Positions 24,153 to 33,937 are shown, numbered from the stretch's first letter. The stretch: 34,067 bases of DNA from Candidatus Stahliibacteriota bacterium (GCA_030609135.1 JAUWCU010000010.1:1-34067), one strand, 5' to 3'. Notes: generated from the letters alone by a model not told the origin. Program-made: numbers and translations.

Positions 24153-25070
24153 ATGAAATACGCGAAACTACTAATGCTTTTGCCGCTGATTGCAATCCTT
24201 GTAATCGGTTGTGCCAAAGAAAGTGACGAAGACGCAATTCAGGCTTTGCTTGAATCAAGTTGGTTTGTTGGCGACGGCGCGATCCGCAACGCTGATGATA
24301 GTACCAATGTACCTGGGAGTCAGGATGGACCCGGGCTTCTCGCCGACACCATCGGTTATGTCCGCTGGGTAAGATGGATCGAACGCCCAGTCGAGCGCGA
24401 ATTCTACATAGTCGTAAATGGCGACAGTGCTGACGTAACGATTACCGCACATTTTCATGGCGAGCCACCTGGCTATGGCATTTTCGTGAACAATGACCCG
24501 CTTGGTCCAATCTACCAACGCGCCATATCAGACAGTGTCATAAGAAAAGTCAAGCTCTACAGAGATGACAATGATCGCTGGCGCCTTGCAAGCCTTACCG
24601 TAGCTGATATTTACACAATTGGGACAGATCATCCTGTGACGATCACCCAAATCAAAGCGAGGGTTGAAAGCCGTGACTATGAATTTATCGTGACCAGCGC
24701 AGATACGTATTTTGAAAAGGATGAACTGCCCATTTTCTACCCATCAGATACGGTTGTGGTTTCGGTAATATGTAGTTGCCAGGATGATTCAACATGGGCA
24801 TTCTTACACCACGGCACAGGTCACCGACCTGGTACTGGTATCCATATCAGACAACCGTTCTATCGTGATAATACAACGAAATTTAGTAGAACCTGGATTA
24901 TCGCTGAGGATTCTATTATCCACACACCGGCGGTAAGACACAGTGCAACCGATGTTTTGGGTTGGCAAACCCTGTTTGGTGACTCAACTGCCACTTACTA
25001 TTCCCGGGCATGGTGCTTGCCCTATATTGTTATGGAGCCGGGTGAGGAAATGCCCGACGACGAGGAATAA
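24153..25070 (+). CDS. Lipoprotein of unknown function
   Basis: 305 aa. The N-terminus MKYAKLLMLLPLIAILVIGCAKES is a clear lipoprotein signal with lipobox VIGC (Cys20). The mature part is hydrophilic and strand-rich (WIERPVEREFYIVVNGDSADVTITAHFHG, IKRKVKLYRDDNDRWRL-like, HPVTITQIKARVESRDYEFIVTSADTYFEKDELPIFYPSDTVVVSVICSC) and looks like an Ig-like or barrel-sandwich domain, but I do not recognise the family. It ends in acidic MEPGEEMPDDEE. GAGGAGG lies just before the ATG. Monocistronic, closed by a hairpin terminator at 25099. A TATAAT at about 24116 may be its -10 box, without a matching -35. Confidence 0.8.
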   Translation: MKYAKLLMLLPLIAILVIGCAKESDEDAIQALLESSWFVGDGAIRNADDSTNVPGSQDGPGLLADTIGYVRWVRWIERPVEREFYIVVNGDSADVTITAHFHGEPPGYGIFVNNDPLGPIYQRAISDSVIRKVKLYRDDNDRWRLASLTVADIYTIGTDHPVTITQIKARVESRDYEFIVTSADTYFEKDELPIFYPSDTVVVSVICSCQDDSTWAFLHHGTGHRPGTGIHIRQPFYRDNTTKFSRTWIIAEDSIIHTPAVRHSATDVLGWQTLFGDSTATYYSRAWCLPYIVMEPGEEMPDDEE

Positions 25071-25098
25071 TCAAAGAATAACCAAAAAAGAGAAATCA

Positions 25099-25121
25099 AG
25101 AGGGGGCGCAATGCCCCCTCT
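25099..25121. terminator. Bidirectional hairpin terminator
   Basis: Perfect 9-bp stem AGAGGGGGC / GCCCCCTCT with loop GCAAT, flanked by T-rich sequence on both strands. It lies between the convergent lipoprotein gene (ends 25070) and the large propeller gene (ends 25154) and can serve both. Confidence 0.85.
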
Positions 25122-25153
25122 AAGAAATCATTTTCCTTTTTCCAAACTACAAT

Positions 25154-28100
25154 TTATCTCAACAAGATTACTTTCTTGACAAGCGCTTGATCATCAGATT
25201 CCAGCCGTACAAAATAGACACCCTGTGATAAGTTGATGTTACTAAAGGACTTGCGGTAAGTGCCTGAAGGTTGGTTTTCATTGACAACATGCTCAATCAA
25301 GCGACCGGTCACATCAAATAACGACAATTTAACATTGGTCCCTATTGGTAAGGTGTATCTGATACCGACAATTTCTTTGGCAGGGTTTGGCAAGATGCTC
25401 AGTGCCAGAACACCAGCTTGATCAGGCAGTGATTGAGAACTCTGCGGACCACCGCCCTTATTGTCCTTTTCATATTCACTTATCACCAGGATCGCACTCA
25501 CTGCTTTGTTACCCAATATCTTCATGGTAATCTGCCCGTCTTTATAAAGTAATTCGGGAAGAACATGCACTATAATCACGAGCGTATCCGGCAGGATGTG
25601 TATTGTATCGAATTGATGGCCATCGATGTTTATGGTAATGGGGAGGTTGGAACTCCCGCGCTGGTATAGGTAGACGTGTATCTTGTATGTTTTGCCCGAA
25701 TCAAGGTGTGTGAATTGATACTCAAGATACTGGGCGTCGTGGTCGATTCTTTTATAAGGTTCTGAGCCGTAGTGAGTGTACCCTTCACGACGGATTGTGA
25801 ATGGTGATGGTTCTTGTTCCCCGCACTGTGCAACGTACATAGGCAGCGCGTTTTCACCACCCTCACCAGGACCGCCAAATGCATGCGTCTTGAATTTGAT
25901 CTCATACGGCGGCGCGGTAGGCTGCGGAATAGTTTCGCTTCCTTCAGTCCAGATGAAATATACATTGGTGCCCAAAAGTGTCTGATAATGGGTGATGTGA
26001 GGGTAGTTGGAGAATGTTTCTGTTGCGCCGGTGCTGATATTCTGGGGTGTGGTCCAACCGCCAACTTCCGGATTGTAGTGGGAAAAATATACCTCATAGT
26101 TGTTGGTATGTTCTTCAACCCACGAGCAGAAGTGACCGCCTGTAAGAACAGGATAGGCAGATGGTACTGATATAGTGAAACACACTGGTTTGATTGATCC
26201 CCACGTGTAGAACGGGTGATTGCAGGTAAGAGAACGCCAGCTGATATCGCCACTTGCTTCCCAGACAAAATATACCACATTGCCTTCGATCGCAAGCGAA
26301 GGATGGTGACAGGTCGTGGATTGATGCGATACCCGTTCGGCAAAGCCATGCCCAAATGGTTCATGGCGATACCAAATCTGGTCGTTATTCTCCCACGTAA
26401 TATGGATATCAGGATTTGTGGCACTCATCATATACCCAATACTGGGATTATGCCCTGTGCCCACCCACTCTGACGTCGTGGGCAAAGGATTAAGAATGTT
26501 GAACTTTGTATATTTAACAGTCGATCCTTCAGTGTACGCAAGGTGTCCCCAATTGCCGCCAGCGATCGCAAAGGATGGCGGATCAATGGCACTCGTACTC
26601 GTGACGATCACAGCCGGATCCGACCATTGACTACCCGTAATGTGGCGTGCGAAGTAAATATAGTGTTGGTTCTCACTGTCAAGATAATGCCAAACTACTC
26701 CCGGCACCGGTGTCTCAGCTATGGGATCGTAACTGATTACCGGGTAACTCCCTTGACCCAGTTCCATCTTTTTGGACCAGGAGAATCCGCCATTGGTCGT
26801 GCGCGTAGCATAGATGACTCCGCCTGATTCGTATGTTACCCATATTTCATCGGTACCCTCAATACGCATCATGTTCCGCCCATTATTCGCAAGTGTCGCT
26901 TCAGATGAACTGCTCACCAGTGATTTATTGAAATCCGGGGTATAGGTGTAAACACCTTCTCCTGTAGCGGCCCAGACATATTGTGTATTATCTGAATCAA
27001 TTGTTAAATCATTTACCAGTTCTGGAGGTAATCCGATGGTGAGATTAAACCATTTTGCCCCGTAATCAACACTTGCATATACATAACCTTGTGTGCTGTT
27101 TTCATTTTCCTGACAGGCTGCGTAAATAAGCGAAGGTTCATCAGGGTCTTCACAGAGTGATTTCACAAAAGTGTAATCAAGACCAGTCATGGAAGAAATC
27201 CAGTTATCTGCAGCATCGGTGGTCTTATAAATGCCCTGATTGGAACCAGCAAACAGAATATTATTGTTAGTTACTGGCATAGCCAGTGTATTCACAGTAA
27301 TTGGATATGGCATTCCATCATTTTCAACAGTCCAATTTTGTCCGCTATTCGTACTTTTCTGAACACCATGAACAATCTCTCCCAAGTATAATATATCATT
27401 GATTAGAGGATCAACAAGTATGCTGTAAACCTTTGGGCCAAAGCCCCCAGGCCAATTACCTACTGGAACCCAGTTATTGCCACCATCAATTGACTTCATT
27501 ACACTATAATTGACTGAAGAAAGTGGCTGACCACCCGCGTACCAAATGCGTGGTGGAACTGCAGCAAGGCAATAGAAATATGCCGACGCCGGAGGGGGTC
27601 CGATTTCGTATACTATGTGCCAGTTTTCGCCGCCATCAGTGCTCTGCCAAATTTGACCATTGAAATCAACATCTGCATTTACCGCATGAATCCTGCTACC
27701 ATCTGATGGATCAGTTAGAATATCAGTTCGCATCCAACCAGATGGCATCGCTTTTACAAATTGCCACTCAGCACCGGTATTCAAACTACGATGTATGACA
27801 TCTCCACCGCCACTTCCATAACAACGTGACTTACAGTTCAACGTAGGCAAATTAGCTGTTACCGCCCATACATCTGCAATATGCATTCCAGTCATCCGTT
27901 CCTCCCATGATTCACCAAGATCAGTACTCCGATAAAAGGATCGCATTGTACCAAGATACACGACACCATTGGGATTGCTCAATGTTGGTTGATCAGCAAG
28001 TATTGACCAGCACATAGGATCATAGATACCAGTACCAAGTTGTTGCCATGTGAGTCCTTCATCACTACTGCGGAATACCTTCTGTCCCTCAGTGGCAGCG

Positions 28101-29003
28101 AATATATATTTGTTAGCGCCAACCTTTAAAATCGTCAGTGCTAAGCAATTCGTTCCTAAATCATATACTTTAGCCCATGAAGAACCACCATTGGTTGTTT
28201 TCCAGATACCCATGCTTGGTGCGTGATAAGCACCGCCGCCATAAACAATATTCCCAACATCGGGGTCGATTGCCAAAGAATACAGGCAAGTACCTTCAAT
28301 ACCTTGGTATGCCGATGTCCATGAATCACCGCCGTCAGTGCTTTTAAATACAAAAGGCGTGCCTGGCGGTGCACCCTTACCACACATAAAGACATAATTA
28401 GGGGAATTCGGGTCAGTCTCAATATCATAAATAGCAAGCACACCTGGATCATCCACTGCCGGCGAAATATCGTTCCACACATCACCGCCGATCGTTGTTT
28501 TAAAACAACAACCGGTTTCGTTTTCGCGGGGATAATGGCATCCTAAATAGACTGTGGATGGATTATTCGGGTCTATCTCAAAAACATGAGGACGGAAATT
28601 GGTTAAACCTGTGTTCTTCTCATTCCAAGGATATGATGGATTTCCATAATTATAATGTTTCCATACACCATCATCTTTGCAGCCGATATACACAACTTGA
28701 GGATTTTCTGGCTCACAAACAGTTACCCTGGGGGTATGAGTTATCGAAGGTGGAAAGTGTTCCTGCAAATCTTCCCATGTTAATCCTTCATCTGTAGATT
28801 TGAAGAATGACGCCCAGTCAATTACATCTGTAACATACATCACTGGTGTAGCACCAGGTTGTGTTCTCCCTAATGTAATGTCAGAGACAGTGTATGATAC
28901 CCATGGAAAGGCATCGGCTGTCCACTCACCTACCCCCCCCCATTGCTTGATTAAACATGATAAGCATGAGAAAAACTACGATATTCCTACGCATGGTATT
29001 CAT
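25154..29003 (-). pseudogene. Large secreted Asp-box (BNR) propeller protein, out of frame at a G9 tract
   Basis: The track shows only 25154-28843 (1229 aa, no signal peptide). The true start is ATG 29003, with AGGAGG 6 nt upstream, encoding a signal peptide MNTMRRNIVVFLMLIMFNQAMG. It is followed by nine G (28933-28941) that throw the frame to a TGA a few codons later. With eight G the frame continues GVGEWTADAFPWVSYTVSDITLGRTQPG into the long ORF, giving 1282 aa. The body has ten or more Asp-box repeats (KSTDEGLTW, KSTDGGDSW, RSSDEGLTW, QSTDGGENW, KSIDGGNNW), then propeller-like and jelly-roll-like regions, and a tail LALSILPNPAKEIVGIRYTLP...GVYFVRLESDDQALVKKVILLR. No sialidase catalytic motif seen. 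Either phase-variable (off in this sequence) or a sequencing error. Confidence 0.8.
28933..28941 (-). repeat. G9 tract, candidate phase-variation switch
   Basis: Nine G on the coding (minus) strand directly after the signal peptide of the 1282-aa propeller protein. Loss of one G (or gain of two) restores the full reading frame. This is the classical layout of slipped-strand contingency loci. Confidence 0.8.
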
Positions 29004-29042
29004 TTCTTCCTCCTTCTTGATTTTTTTACATATGATATTTCA

Positions 29043-30581
29043 CTACCTAATAAGTGCTATTTTCTCAGTGACACTCCACTCTCCAGCATCTGCTCTGATA
29101 AAATATATGCCTTCTACCACCTCCTTTCCTTGCTCATCCCGACCATCCCAGAATATTTGATTTGATGGTTGCATTGTCAAATGGTCAAATCGCTTGATTA
29201 AACACCCAGCAACATCGTAGATTGCCAGTGATAAATCGTGCATTATACCATATGAAGGTTGTAATGTAAATGCAATGGTTAATCTTCCCCTGGAGGGATT
29301 AGGATAAATCTCTAATTCGGGGACATGATATACCATTCTTGAATTCTGGTCATCCTCTGCTACTCCTACAAACCTCTTTCCTCGCTTATAATACAGCTCA
29401 CTATAAGCCGGATAGGGTCCATCACGATGGTCATTCCAGATAACATGTACCCACTCCTTTGAAACAACCATTCGAGGACGCCAGGAATTTTTGAGAGCAT
29501 TAGTAAGTCTCTCCTCGGTTAGCCAGGTCTCGCCGCCATCTGTACTCATTCGAAAATATAATTCAAACTCAGTATCAATTCCCCAGCGGTCGTCGTCCCA
29601 AACAACATAAACTGAATCACCACTTACACAAACGTCCGAAGCCTGTGCATGATGTACATCGGTTAGCTGTTTATAAGGAAGCCAGGATAACCCGTTATCA
29701 GTACTTTTGCTGAAGAAAATGTCGCCGGTCCAGGAATATGGTGAATACTTATAATCCATCCATGTAACATAGAGATTACCATTATAATCACAACACATTG
29801 CTGGTCCTTGACTGGCGGCGCTATCATTTGGTGAAATCACATCATAATCGCTCCAAGTTATACCCTGATCAGTACTTCTTTTATAGAAAATTTCCGAATG
29901 TAATGTCCCAAGTTTGTGGCGGATTACCATATGTATGGTTTGTGAATTATAGAGTAATCCAAAGGGGCTGTCGTATCCCAGACTATCGATAATGTTTTCA
30001 GGTAGCCATGTCGTACCGGCATCAGTACTCTTTTTAAGTGTAGTCAGATGATGAAAAAAATCATCAACATCATCCCAGATCACAAATACATCCTGGCTAT
30101 CACCCAGCGTGATTCCAGCCTTGGCACATGAGCGCCACTGGGATGAAAGAAGCGTCTCTGGTTCCCAACTCAGCCCACCGTCAACGCTTCTGCGATAGTA
30201 AATTACATAAGTACCTATATATCTTGCATCATCGTAAACAACATGAAGCGTTTCCCCGCGGACAGCAAATTGTCCTACATATGAGGAATTAGTATCAAGC
30301 GGCGATAATGACATGTCGTTAGACCAGGTTGTTCCCATGTCTGTGCTTCTTATAAAATATACATCCGCTCCTGCAGGTTCACGATTATCAGCAAAAACAA
30401 CATAGATTGTATCACCGAAAGTCTCAATATATCCACCACAGCACTGGCTTAGAACATCAGTCAACCTAACATCCGGCTCCCATTGAATCTGTGCTTGTAA
30501 GAAAGAAAAAAGTAATAAGTTATTGAATAGGAACAACATAGCATACACTAATAATCCAGATTTACTGGTTGATTTCTTCAT
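29043..30581 (-). CDS. Secreted six-bladed Asp-box propeller protein with sorting tail
   Basis: 512 aa. Signal peptide MKKSTSKSGLLVYAMLFLFNNLLLFSFLQAQ. Six Asp-box motifs mark a six-bladed, sialidase-like propeller: RSTDMGTTW, RSVDGGLSW, KSTDAGTTW, RSTDQGITW, KSTDNGLSW, MSTDGGETW. Catalytic residues of sialidases (an RIP-type motif) are not seen, so it is probably a binding or structural protein. The final about 85 residues (ELEIYPNPSRGRLTIAFTL, LAIYDVAGCLIKRF, EGIYFIRADAGEWSVTEKIALIR) are a T9SS/FlgD-like tail. Close paralogue of 31815-33296 (shared DYKYSPY.WTGDIF). Its promoter TTGACA-N16-TATAAT leaves a leader of only about 9 nt without strong Shine-Dalgarno. The phase-variable gene follows after 39 nt. 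Confidence 0.85.
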   Translation of the reverse strand: MKKSTSKSGLLVYAMLFLFNNLLLFSFLQAQIQWEPDVRLTDVLSQCCGGYIETFGDTIYVVFADNREPAGADVYFIRSTDMGTTWSNDMSLSPLDTNSSYVGQFAVRGETLHVVYDDARYIGTYVIYYRRSVDGGLSWEPETLLSSQWRSCAKAGITLGDSQDVFVIWDDVDDFFHHLTTLKKSTDAGTTWLPENIIDSLGYDSPFGLLYNSQTIHMVIRHKLGTLHSEIFYKRSTDQGITWSDYDVISPNDSAASQGPAMCCDYNGNLYVTWMDYKYSPYSWTGDIFFSKSTDNGLSWLPYKQLTDVHHAQASDVCVSGDSVYVVWDDDRWGIDTEFELYFRMSTDGGETWLTEERLTNALKNSWRPRMVVSKEWVHVIWNDHRDGPYPAYSELYYKRGKRFVGVAEDDQNSRMVYHVPELEIYPNPSRGRLTIAFTLQPSYGIMHDLSLAIYDVAGCLIKRFDHLTMQPSNQIFWDGRDEQGKEVVEGIYFIRADAGEWSVTEKIALIR

Positions 30582-30596
30582 AAATACCCTTAGTTA

Positions 30597-30624
30597 ATTA
30601 TAGTAAATACTAAGTTAATGTCAA
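30597..30624 (-). promoter_or_regulatory. Promoter of the 512-aa propeller gene
   Basis: TTGACA (30619-30624), 16-nt spacer, TATAAT (30597-30602) on the minus strand, 15 nt before the ATG. The about 22 bp upstream of the -35 (TTTTAGTTTTTATAAATC...) match the region upstream of the 33312-33339 promoter. Confidence 0.75.
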
Positions 30625-30651
30625 TAGGCTGATTTATAAAAACTAAAACTA

Positions 30652-31707
30652 TCATTCTAAATTTTTATCGGATATATTTGAAATATCTTTTAAATTCAAT
30701 ATTTTAAAACCTTCAATAACTTCTTTCCAAATACCGCCACCGTCAGTTGTTTTGTACAAACTAAATTTCCCCCCGGCAAAGAGCGTTTGATAATCTGAAG
30801 GATGAGAAATTAAACAAAGAAGTTTCCTCGCACAAATACCCTCATTTATCTCATACCAGGTAGCACCACCGTCAGGAGTCTTATACATTCCTCCATCTCT
30901 TGTTGCAGCATAGACTATGTCTTCGTTTATCGCTTTTAGACTGTTAGTATATTGCGGAGAATCTGTTAGCAGTACCCAGTACCCACCACCATTCTCGGTT
31001 TTGTAAACACGTTCATCCGCTCCTGCATAACCGACAGACTGATTGGCAAATTCAACTGTATAGATATCATCGTTGCTCATTTGTTGATTCCAATTATTAC
31101 CGCCATTTGTAGAAAGCCAAATACCCCTGTCTGAGGTTCCTGAACAGCCGGCAATAATCCAGATACCTCTCAGTGGGTCATGAGTAATTGCAATGTCATT
31201 CACATAGGGATCTGTGCCTGAACTTATATCCTTTGCATCCCAGGTCTCGCCACCATCCTCAGTCTTAAATACCGCACAAGGACCTGTACCACACCCCAGA
31301 TAAACAATACTCGAATTATTCGGATCCATGGCAAAACACAAGGGGTTGTTATTTGTGATCCCAGAACTCTTTGCAGCCCAGGTCACGCCGCCATCATCAG
31401 ATTTCCAGACCGGGGTCGCATCATATTTACCGATATAAACTGTATCTGCCCTGTTCGGACAAGTAATCACACAGGTGGGATTGACGATGTATTCGTGCTC
31501 TATAGGTTCCCACAATTCTCCTTCATCCACTGACTTATAGAGTTTATGGGTTCTATCCGCTGCAAAGATAGCCCAATAACTATGTATTGGATCCCATCCT
31601 ATACTCATATCGTCGGCCCGTCCTGCTGGCGGACCATTTAGACTCTGCCACTCTGCCGCAAAGATTACGAGTGGCAGAATTATGATTAGTGTTGATATTT
31701 TACGCAT
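30652..31707 (-). CDS. Secreted seven-repeat Asp-box propeller protein without sorting tail
   Basis: 351 aa from ATG 31707, which has AAGGAGGT just upstream and begins a good signal peptide (MRKISTLIIILPLVIFAAEW); the track start at 31770 adds 21 residues that do not look like a secretion signal. Seven Asp-box motifs are seen: KSVDEGELW, KSDDGGVTW, KTEDGGETW, LSTNGGNNW, KTENGGGYW, KTPDGGATW, KTTDGGGIW, consistent with a photosynthesis-stability-factor/sortilin-like propeller. Unlike its three neighbours it ends in FKILNLKDISNISDKNLE with no tail, so it should have another final location or be a shortened copy. An 8-bp palindrome TTTCAGCC-TCT-GGCTGAAA sits directly before the ribosome-binding site (31719-31737). 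Confidence 0.82.
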   Translation of the reverse strand: MRKISTLIIILPLVIFAAEWQSLNGPPAGRADDMSIGWDPIHSYWAIFAADRTHKLYKSVDEGELWEPIEHEYIVNPTCVITCPNRADTVYIGKYDATPVWKSDDGGVTWAAKSSGITNNNPLCFAMDPNNSSIVYLGCGTGPCAVFKTEDGGETWDAKDISSGTDPYVNDIAITHDPLRGIWIIAGCSGTSDRGIWLSTNGGNNWNQQMSNDDIYTVEFANQSVGYAGADERVYKTENGGGYWVLLTDSPQYTNSLKAINEDIVYAATRDGGMYKTPDGGATWYEINEGICARKLLCLISHPSDYQTLFAGGKFSLYKTTDGGGIWKEVIEGFKILNLKDISNISDKNLE

Positions 31708-31718
31708 GATATACCTCC

Positions 31719-31737
31719 TTTCAGCCAGAGGCTGAAA
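31719..31737 (-). promoter_or_regulatory. Palindrome abutting a ribosome-binding site
   Basis: TTTCAGCC-TCT-GGCTGAAA, perfect 8-bp arms; the 3' arm runs directly into AAAGGAGGTATATCATG. It could be an operator, a translation-controlling hairpin or a remnant terminator of the upstream propeller gene. Confidence 0.5.
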
Positions 31738-31814
31738 CATTGATATATACGGATATTGATAGAGATGCAAACGGATTTTTTATCCTGTATCGTGAATCAT
31801 GCATCTTGTATCCA

Positions 31815-33296
31815 TTACTTCACCACCACTACTTTTTTGGTAGTATACTCCTCTCCTGCTCGGAGCATTATAAAATAGATCCCATCACACACCTCCTTGT
31901 TAAAATCAAAAACAAACTCACCTGAAACTTGATGCACTGGAAAAGTCTCAACAACTCTTCCAATGATATCTAATATCATTATCTCACCACCATCATTTGT
32001 ACCCAAATCGTAATAAATTAAAGAGTTTCCTTTTAAAATTGTGGAACAATTTAAAATAATACCAACGCTGTAAGGTTTAACAATCATCTCTTCATTTATA
32101 CCAACAAGAGTTTTCCGTTTATAGTAAAGCATCCATGGTCCAGTATTACCACTATCACGTTGGTCAGACCAGAAGAGATGTAGAAAATCACCATCACAAG
32201 CCAATGACGGGTTACGAGAATGAAATGACGCATTAGTTAACCGAACTTCAGATTCCCAGGTCTGCCCTAAATCCGTACTCATCCGGTAATATATCTCAAA
32301 ATTATTACCAAAACCATTCCTGTCATCCATCCAGACCAGATGTAAATTGCTGCCTTCCGCTAAAATGTCTGAAGCAGTAGCCCGATGCACTACGGTCAAT
32401 GAATCAATCTCTTCCCAGGTATTACCTGAATCACTGCTTGCCCGATAAAATATGTCTCCAGTCCAGGGATAAGGGCTATATTTATAGTCATACCAGGTAA
32501 TATGAATCCCGCTACTATCATCCGTGTCCATGGCTGGGCGCTGAGATCCGATTCCATCGTTTTCTGAAATAACCTGGCTATCACTCCAGGTTTCACCAGC
32601 ATCAGTGCTTTTATAAAAAAGAATTTCGGTAATCTCAGAAGCAGCGACTGAAAGCATTAAGTAAAAACTGATTGACTTTGACATCTTAAAACTTGGATGT
32701 GCTGCACCATCACCAATCACATCCGCGCTATCCCAACTTACACCATTGTCCGTGCTTTTCATAAATAATATATTTCCATCATCCCGTGTTGTCACCAAAC
32801 ATACAGTATCGCTATAAACACAAAGTCTCGGATTACCTCTCATCCCTGCCATATTTGTTTTATGAAGAGTATCAATAATGCCCCATGTATTGCCGCCATC
32901 AGTACTTTTTCTATAACAAATTGCATAATAGTATGCATAGCTTTCTTTCCATGCGACATGGACATTGCCGCCCCAAACAGCTATGCTGGGTGTGACTGCT
33001 GAGATACTGTCTTCAGGTGTTAATAACACATCCGCCCCCCAGGTCGCACCTGCATCGGTGCTGCGCTTGTAGAAAACCTCATCACGATAATTTGATAAAC
33101 TATCTAAATAATTTTTCCACCAGACTAAATGAATGGTATCGCCCCAACATGCAGACCTTGGATCTGCAGAGTAAGCATAATCAAAAGTCAACCGCCTATC
33201 CTCACTCCAGCCTGATTGGGCGGATAGATTAGAAGCAAGAGATAAGAAGTAAGAAGTAAGAAAACATAATAGAAATATGTGGGTAAGTTTCTTCAT
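31815..33296 (-). CDS. Secreted six-bladed Asp-box propeller protein with sorting tail
   Basis: 493 aa. Signal peptide MKKLTHIFLLCFLTSYFLSLASNLSAQ. Six Asp-box motifs (RSTDAGATW, KSTDGGNTW, KSTDNGVSW, KSTDAGETW, ASSDSGNTW, MSTDLGQTW) define a sialidase-like six-bladed fold without visible sialidase catalytic motifs. The C-terminus (GDEIMILDIIGRVVETFPVH-like segment, CDGIYFIMLRAGEEYTTKKVVVVK) is a T9SS-like tail. Paralogue of 29043-30581; the two share blade sequences such as TWYDYKYSPYPWTGDIFY. GAGGAG lies just before the ATG. First gene of the minus-strand propeller cluster. Confidence 0.85.
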   Translation of the reverse strand: MKKLTHIFLLCFLTSYFLSLASNLSAQSGWSEDRRLTFDYAYSADPRSACWGDTIHLVWWKNYLDSLSNYRDEVFYKRSTDAGATWGADVLLTPEDSISAVTPSIAVWGGNVHVAWKESYAYYYAICYRKSTDGGNTWGIIDTLHKTNMAGMRGNPRLCVYSDTVCLVTTRDDGNILFMKSTDNGVSWDSADVIGDGAAHPSFKMSKSISFYLMLSVAASEITEILFYKSTDAGETWSDSQVISENDGIGSQRPAMDTDDSSGIHITWYDYKYSPYPWTGDIFYRASSDSGNTWEEIDSLTVVHRATASDILAEGSNLHLVWMDDRNGFGNNFEIYYRMSTDLGQTWESEVRLTNASFHSRNPSLACDGDFLHLFWSDQRDSGNTGPWMLYYKRKTLVGINEEMIVKPYSVGIILNCSTILKGNSLIYYDLGTNDGGEIMILDIIGRVVETFPVHQVSGEFVFDFNKEVCDGIYFIMLRAGEEYTTKKVVVVK

Positions 33297-33311
33297 TGTC
33301 TCCTCTGTTTT

Positions 33312-33339
33312 ATTATAATATCCATGTTAAAGAAGTCAA
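33312..33339 (-). promoter_or_regulatory. Promoter of the 493-aa propeller gene
   Basis: TTGACT (33334-33339), 16-nt spacer, TATAAT (33312-33317) on the minus strand, 15 nt before the ATG at 33296. Upstream of the -35 lies TTTTAATTTTTATGAATC..., matching the block at the 30597-30624 promoter. Confidence 0.75.
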
Positions 33340-33566
33340 TAGATAGATTCATAAAAATTAAAAACTTCATCTTATTTTAAATCTTTATGTGTTTGTTGAG
33401 AAAATACAGATACATCATTTTAATCTGGTTTTTTATCTACGTAATCAAAAGTATTGGATTCAAATTCCAAAACTTTTAAAATTCAATACTTCAAAGGCTA
33501 CTGCTGGGGGCAAATCTTAAGGGCGTATTGCCCAAATCTTTTTAGCGTTCCGAACATCTTAAAGAC

Positions 33567-33665
33567 GTCATTACGAGGAGTGAAACGACGAAGTAATCTC
33601 ATGAAAATTCAGGAGATTGCCACATCCTGCTCGTTGCATCTTCAACGAGCAGGCTTCGCAATGAC
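33567..33665. repeat. GTCATTACGAGG...CTTCGCAATGAC palindromic repeat
   Basis: About 99 bp beginning GTCATTACGAGGAGTGAAACGA and ending CTTCGCAATGAC, with CTGCTCGTTG/CAACGAGCAG as an inner perfect stem. This type of 'CATTGCGAGGAGCGAAGCGACGAAGCAATCTC' repeat is common in many bacterial genomes; only one copy is in the window. Confidence 0.75.
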
Positions 33666-33691
33666 ATATGATTTATTTGGACAACACGCCC

Positions 33692-33854
33692 TTAACAGGC
33701 TGACTGAGAATAAGGAGTAGGGCGTTCACGCCCGTATTTTGGAGTGCTATGTCTCCTGACATTGCATGCAACGAGAGGACTCGTTGCACTCCATATTTAA
33801 TGAGCCTAAAGGCTCTACTCCTACAAATTTCGACATTCTCGGTCACCCTGTTAA
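33692..33854. repeat. Inverted-repeat element family 2, copy 2
   Basis: About 160 bp with ends TTAACAGGCTGACTGAGAAT and ATTCTCGGTCACCCTGTTAA. The right ~54 bp match copy 1 (18907-18961) almost base for base. Internally GGGCGTTCACGCCC and GAGCCTAAAGGCTC hairpins. Confidence 0.85.
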
Positions 33855-33874
33855 GATTTAACCCCATTTTTCCC

Positions 33875-33902
33875 TTGACTTTCCATTTTTTTATTATATA
33901 AT
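33875..33902 (+). promoter_or_regulatory. Promoter-like sequence near window end
   Basis: TTGACT (33875-33880), 16-nt spacer, TATAAT (33897-33902), same form as the other promoters. The only start codon nearby (33921, ATGGGGGTAATA...) opens an 18-aa frame, so the gene it serves, if any, lies beyond the window or is an RNA. Confidence 0.55.
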
Positions 33903-33937
33903 TCCTTTGTTTTACAATATAATGGGGGTAATAGGTA

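Noticed and set aside
25630-26424. 264-aa minus-strand ORF inside the large propeller gene
   Set aside because: It is an out-of-phase shadow; its composition (rich in Arg, His, Thr, Pro without domain pattern) does not resemble a protein, whereas the 1229-aa frame has clear Asp-box repeats.
28800-29165. 121-aa plus-strand ORF spanning the G9 region
   Set aside because: It is antisense to the signal-peptide region and the end of the neighbouring propeller gene, both of which are well supported.
33454-33867. ORFs of 88 and 64 aa near the window end
   Set aside because: They lie over palindromic repeats on both strands and look like chance frames.
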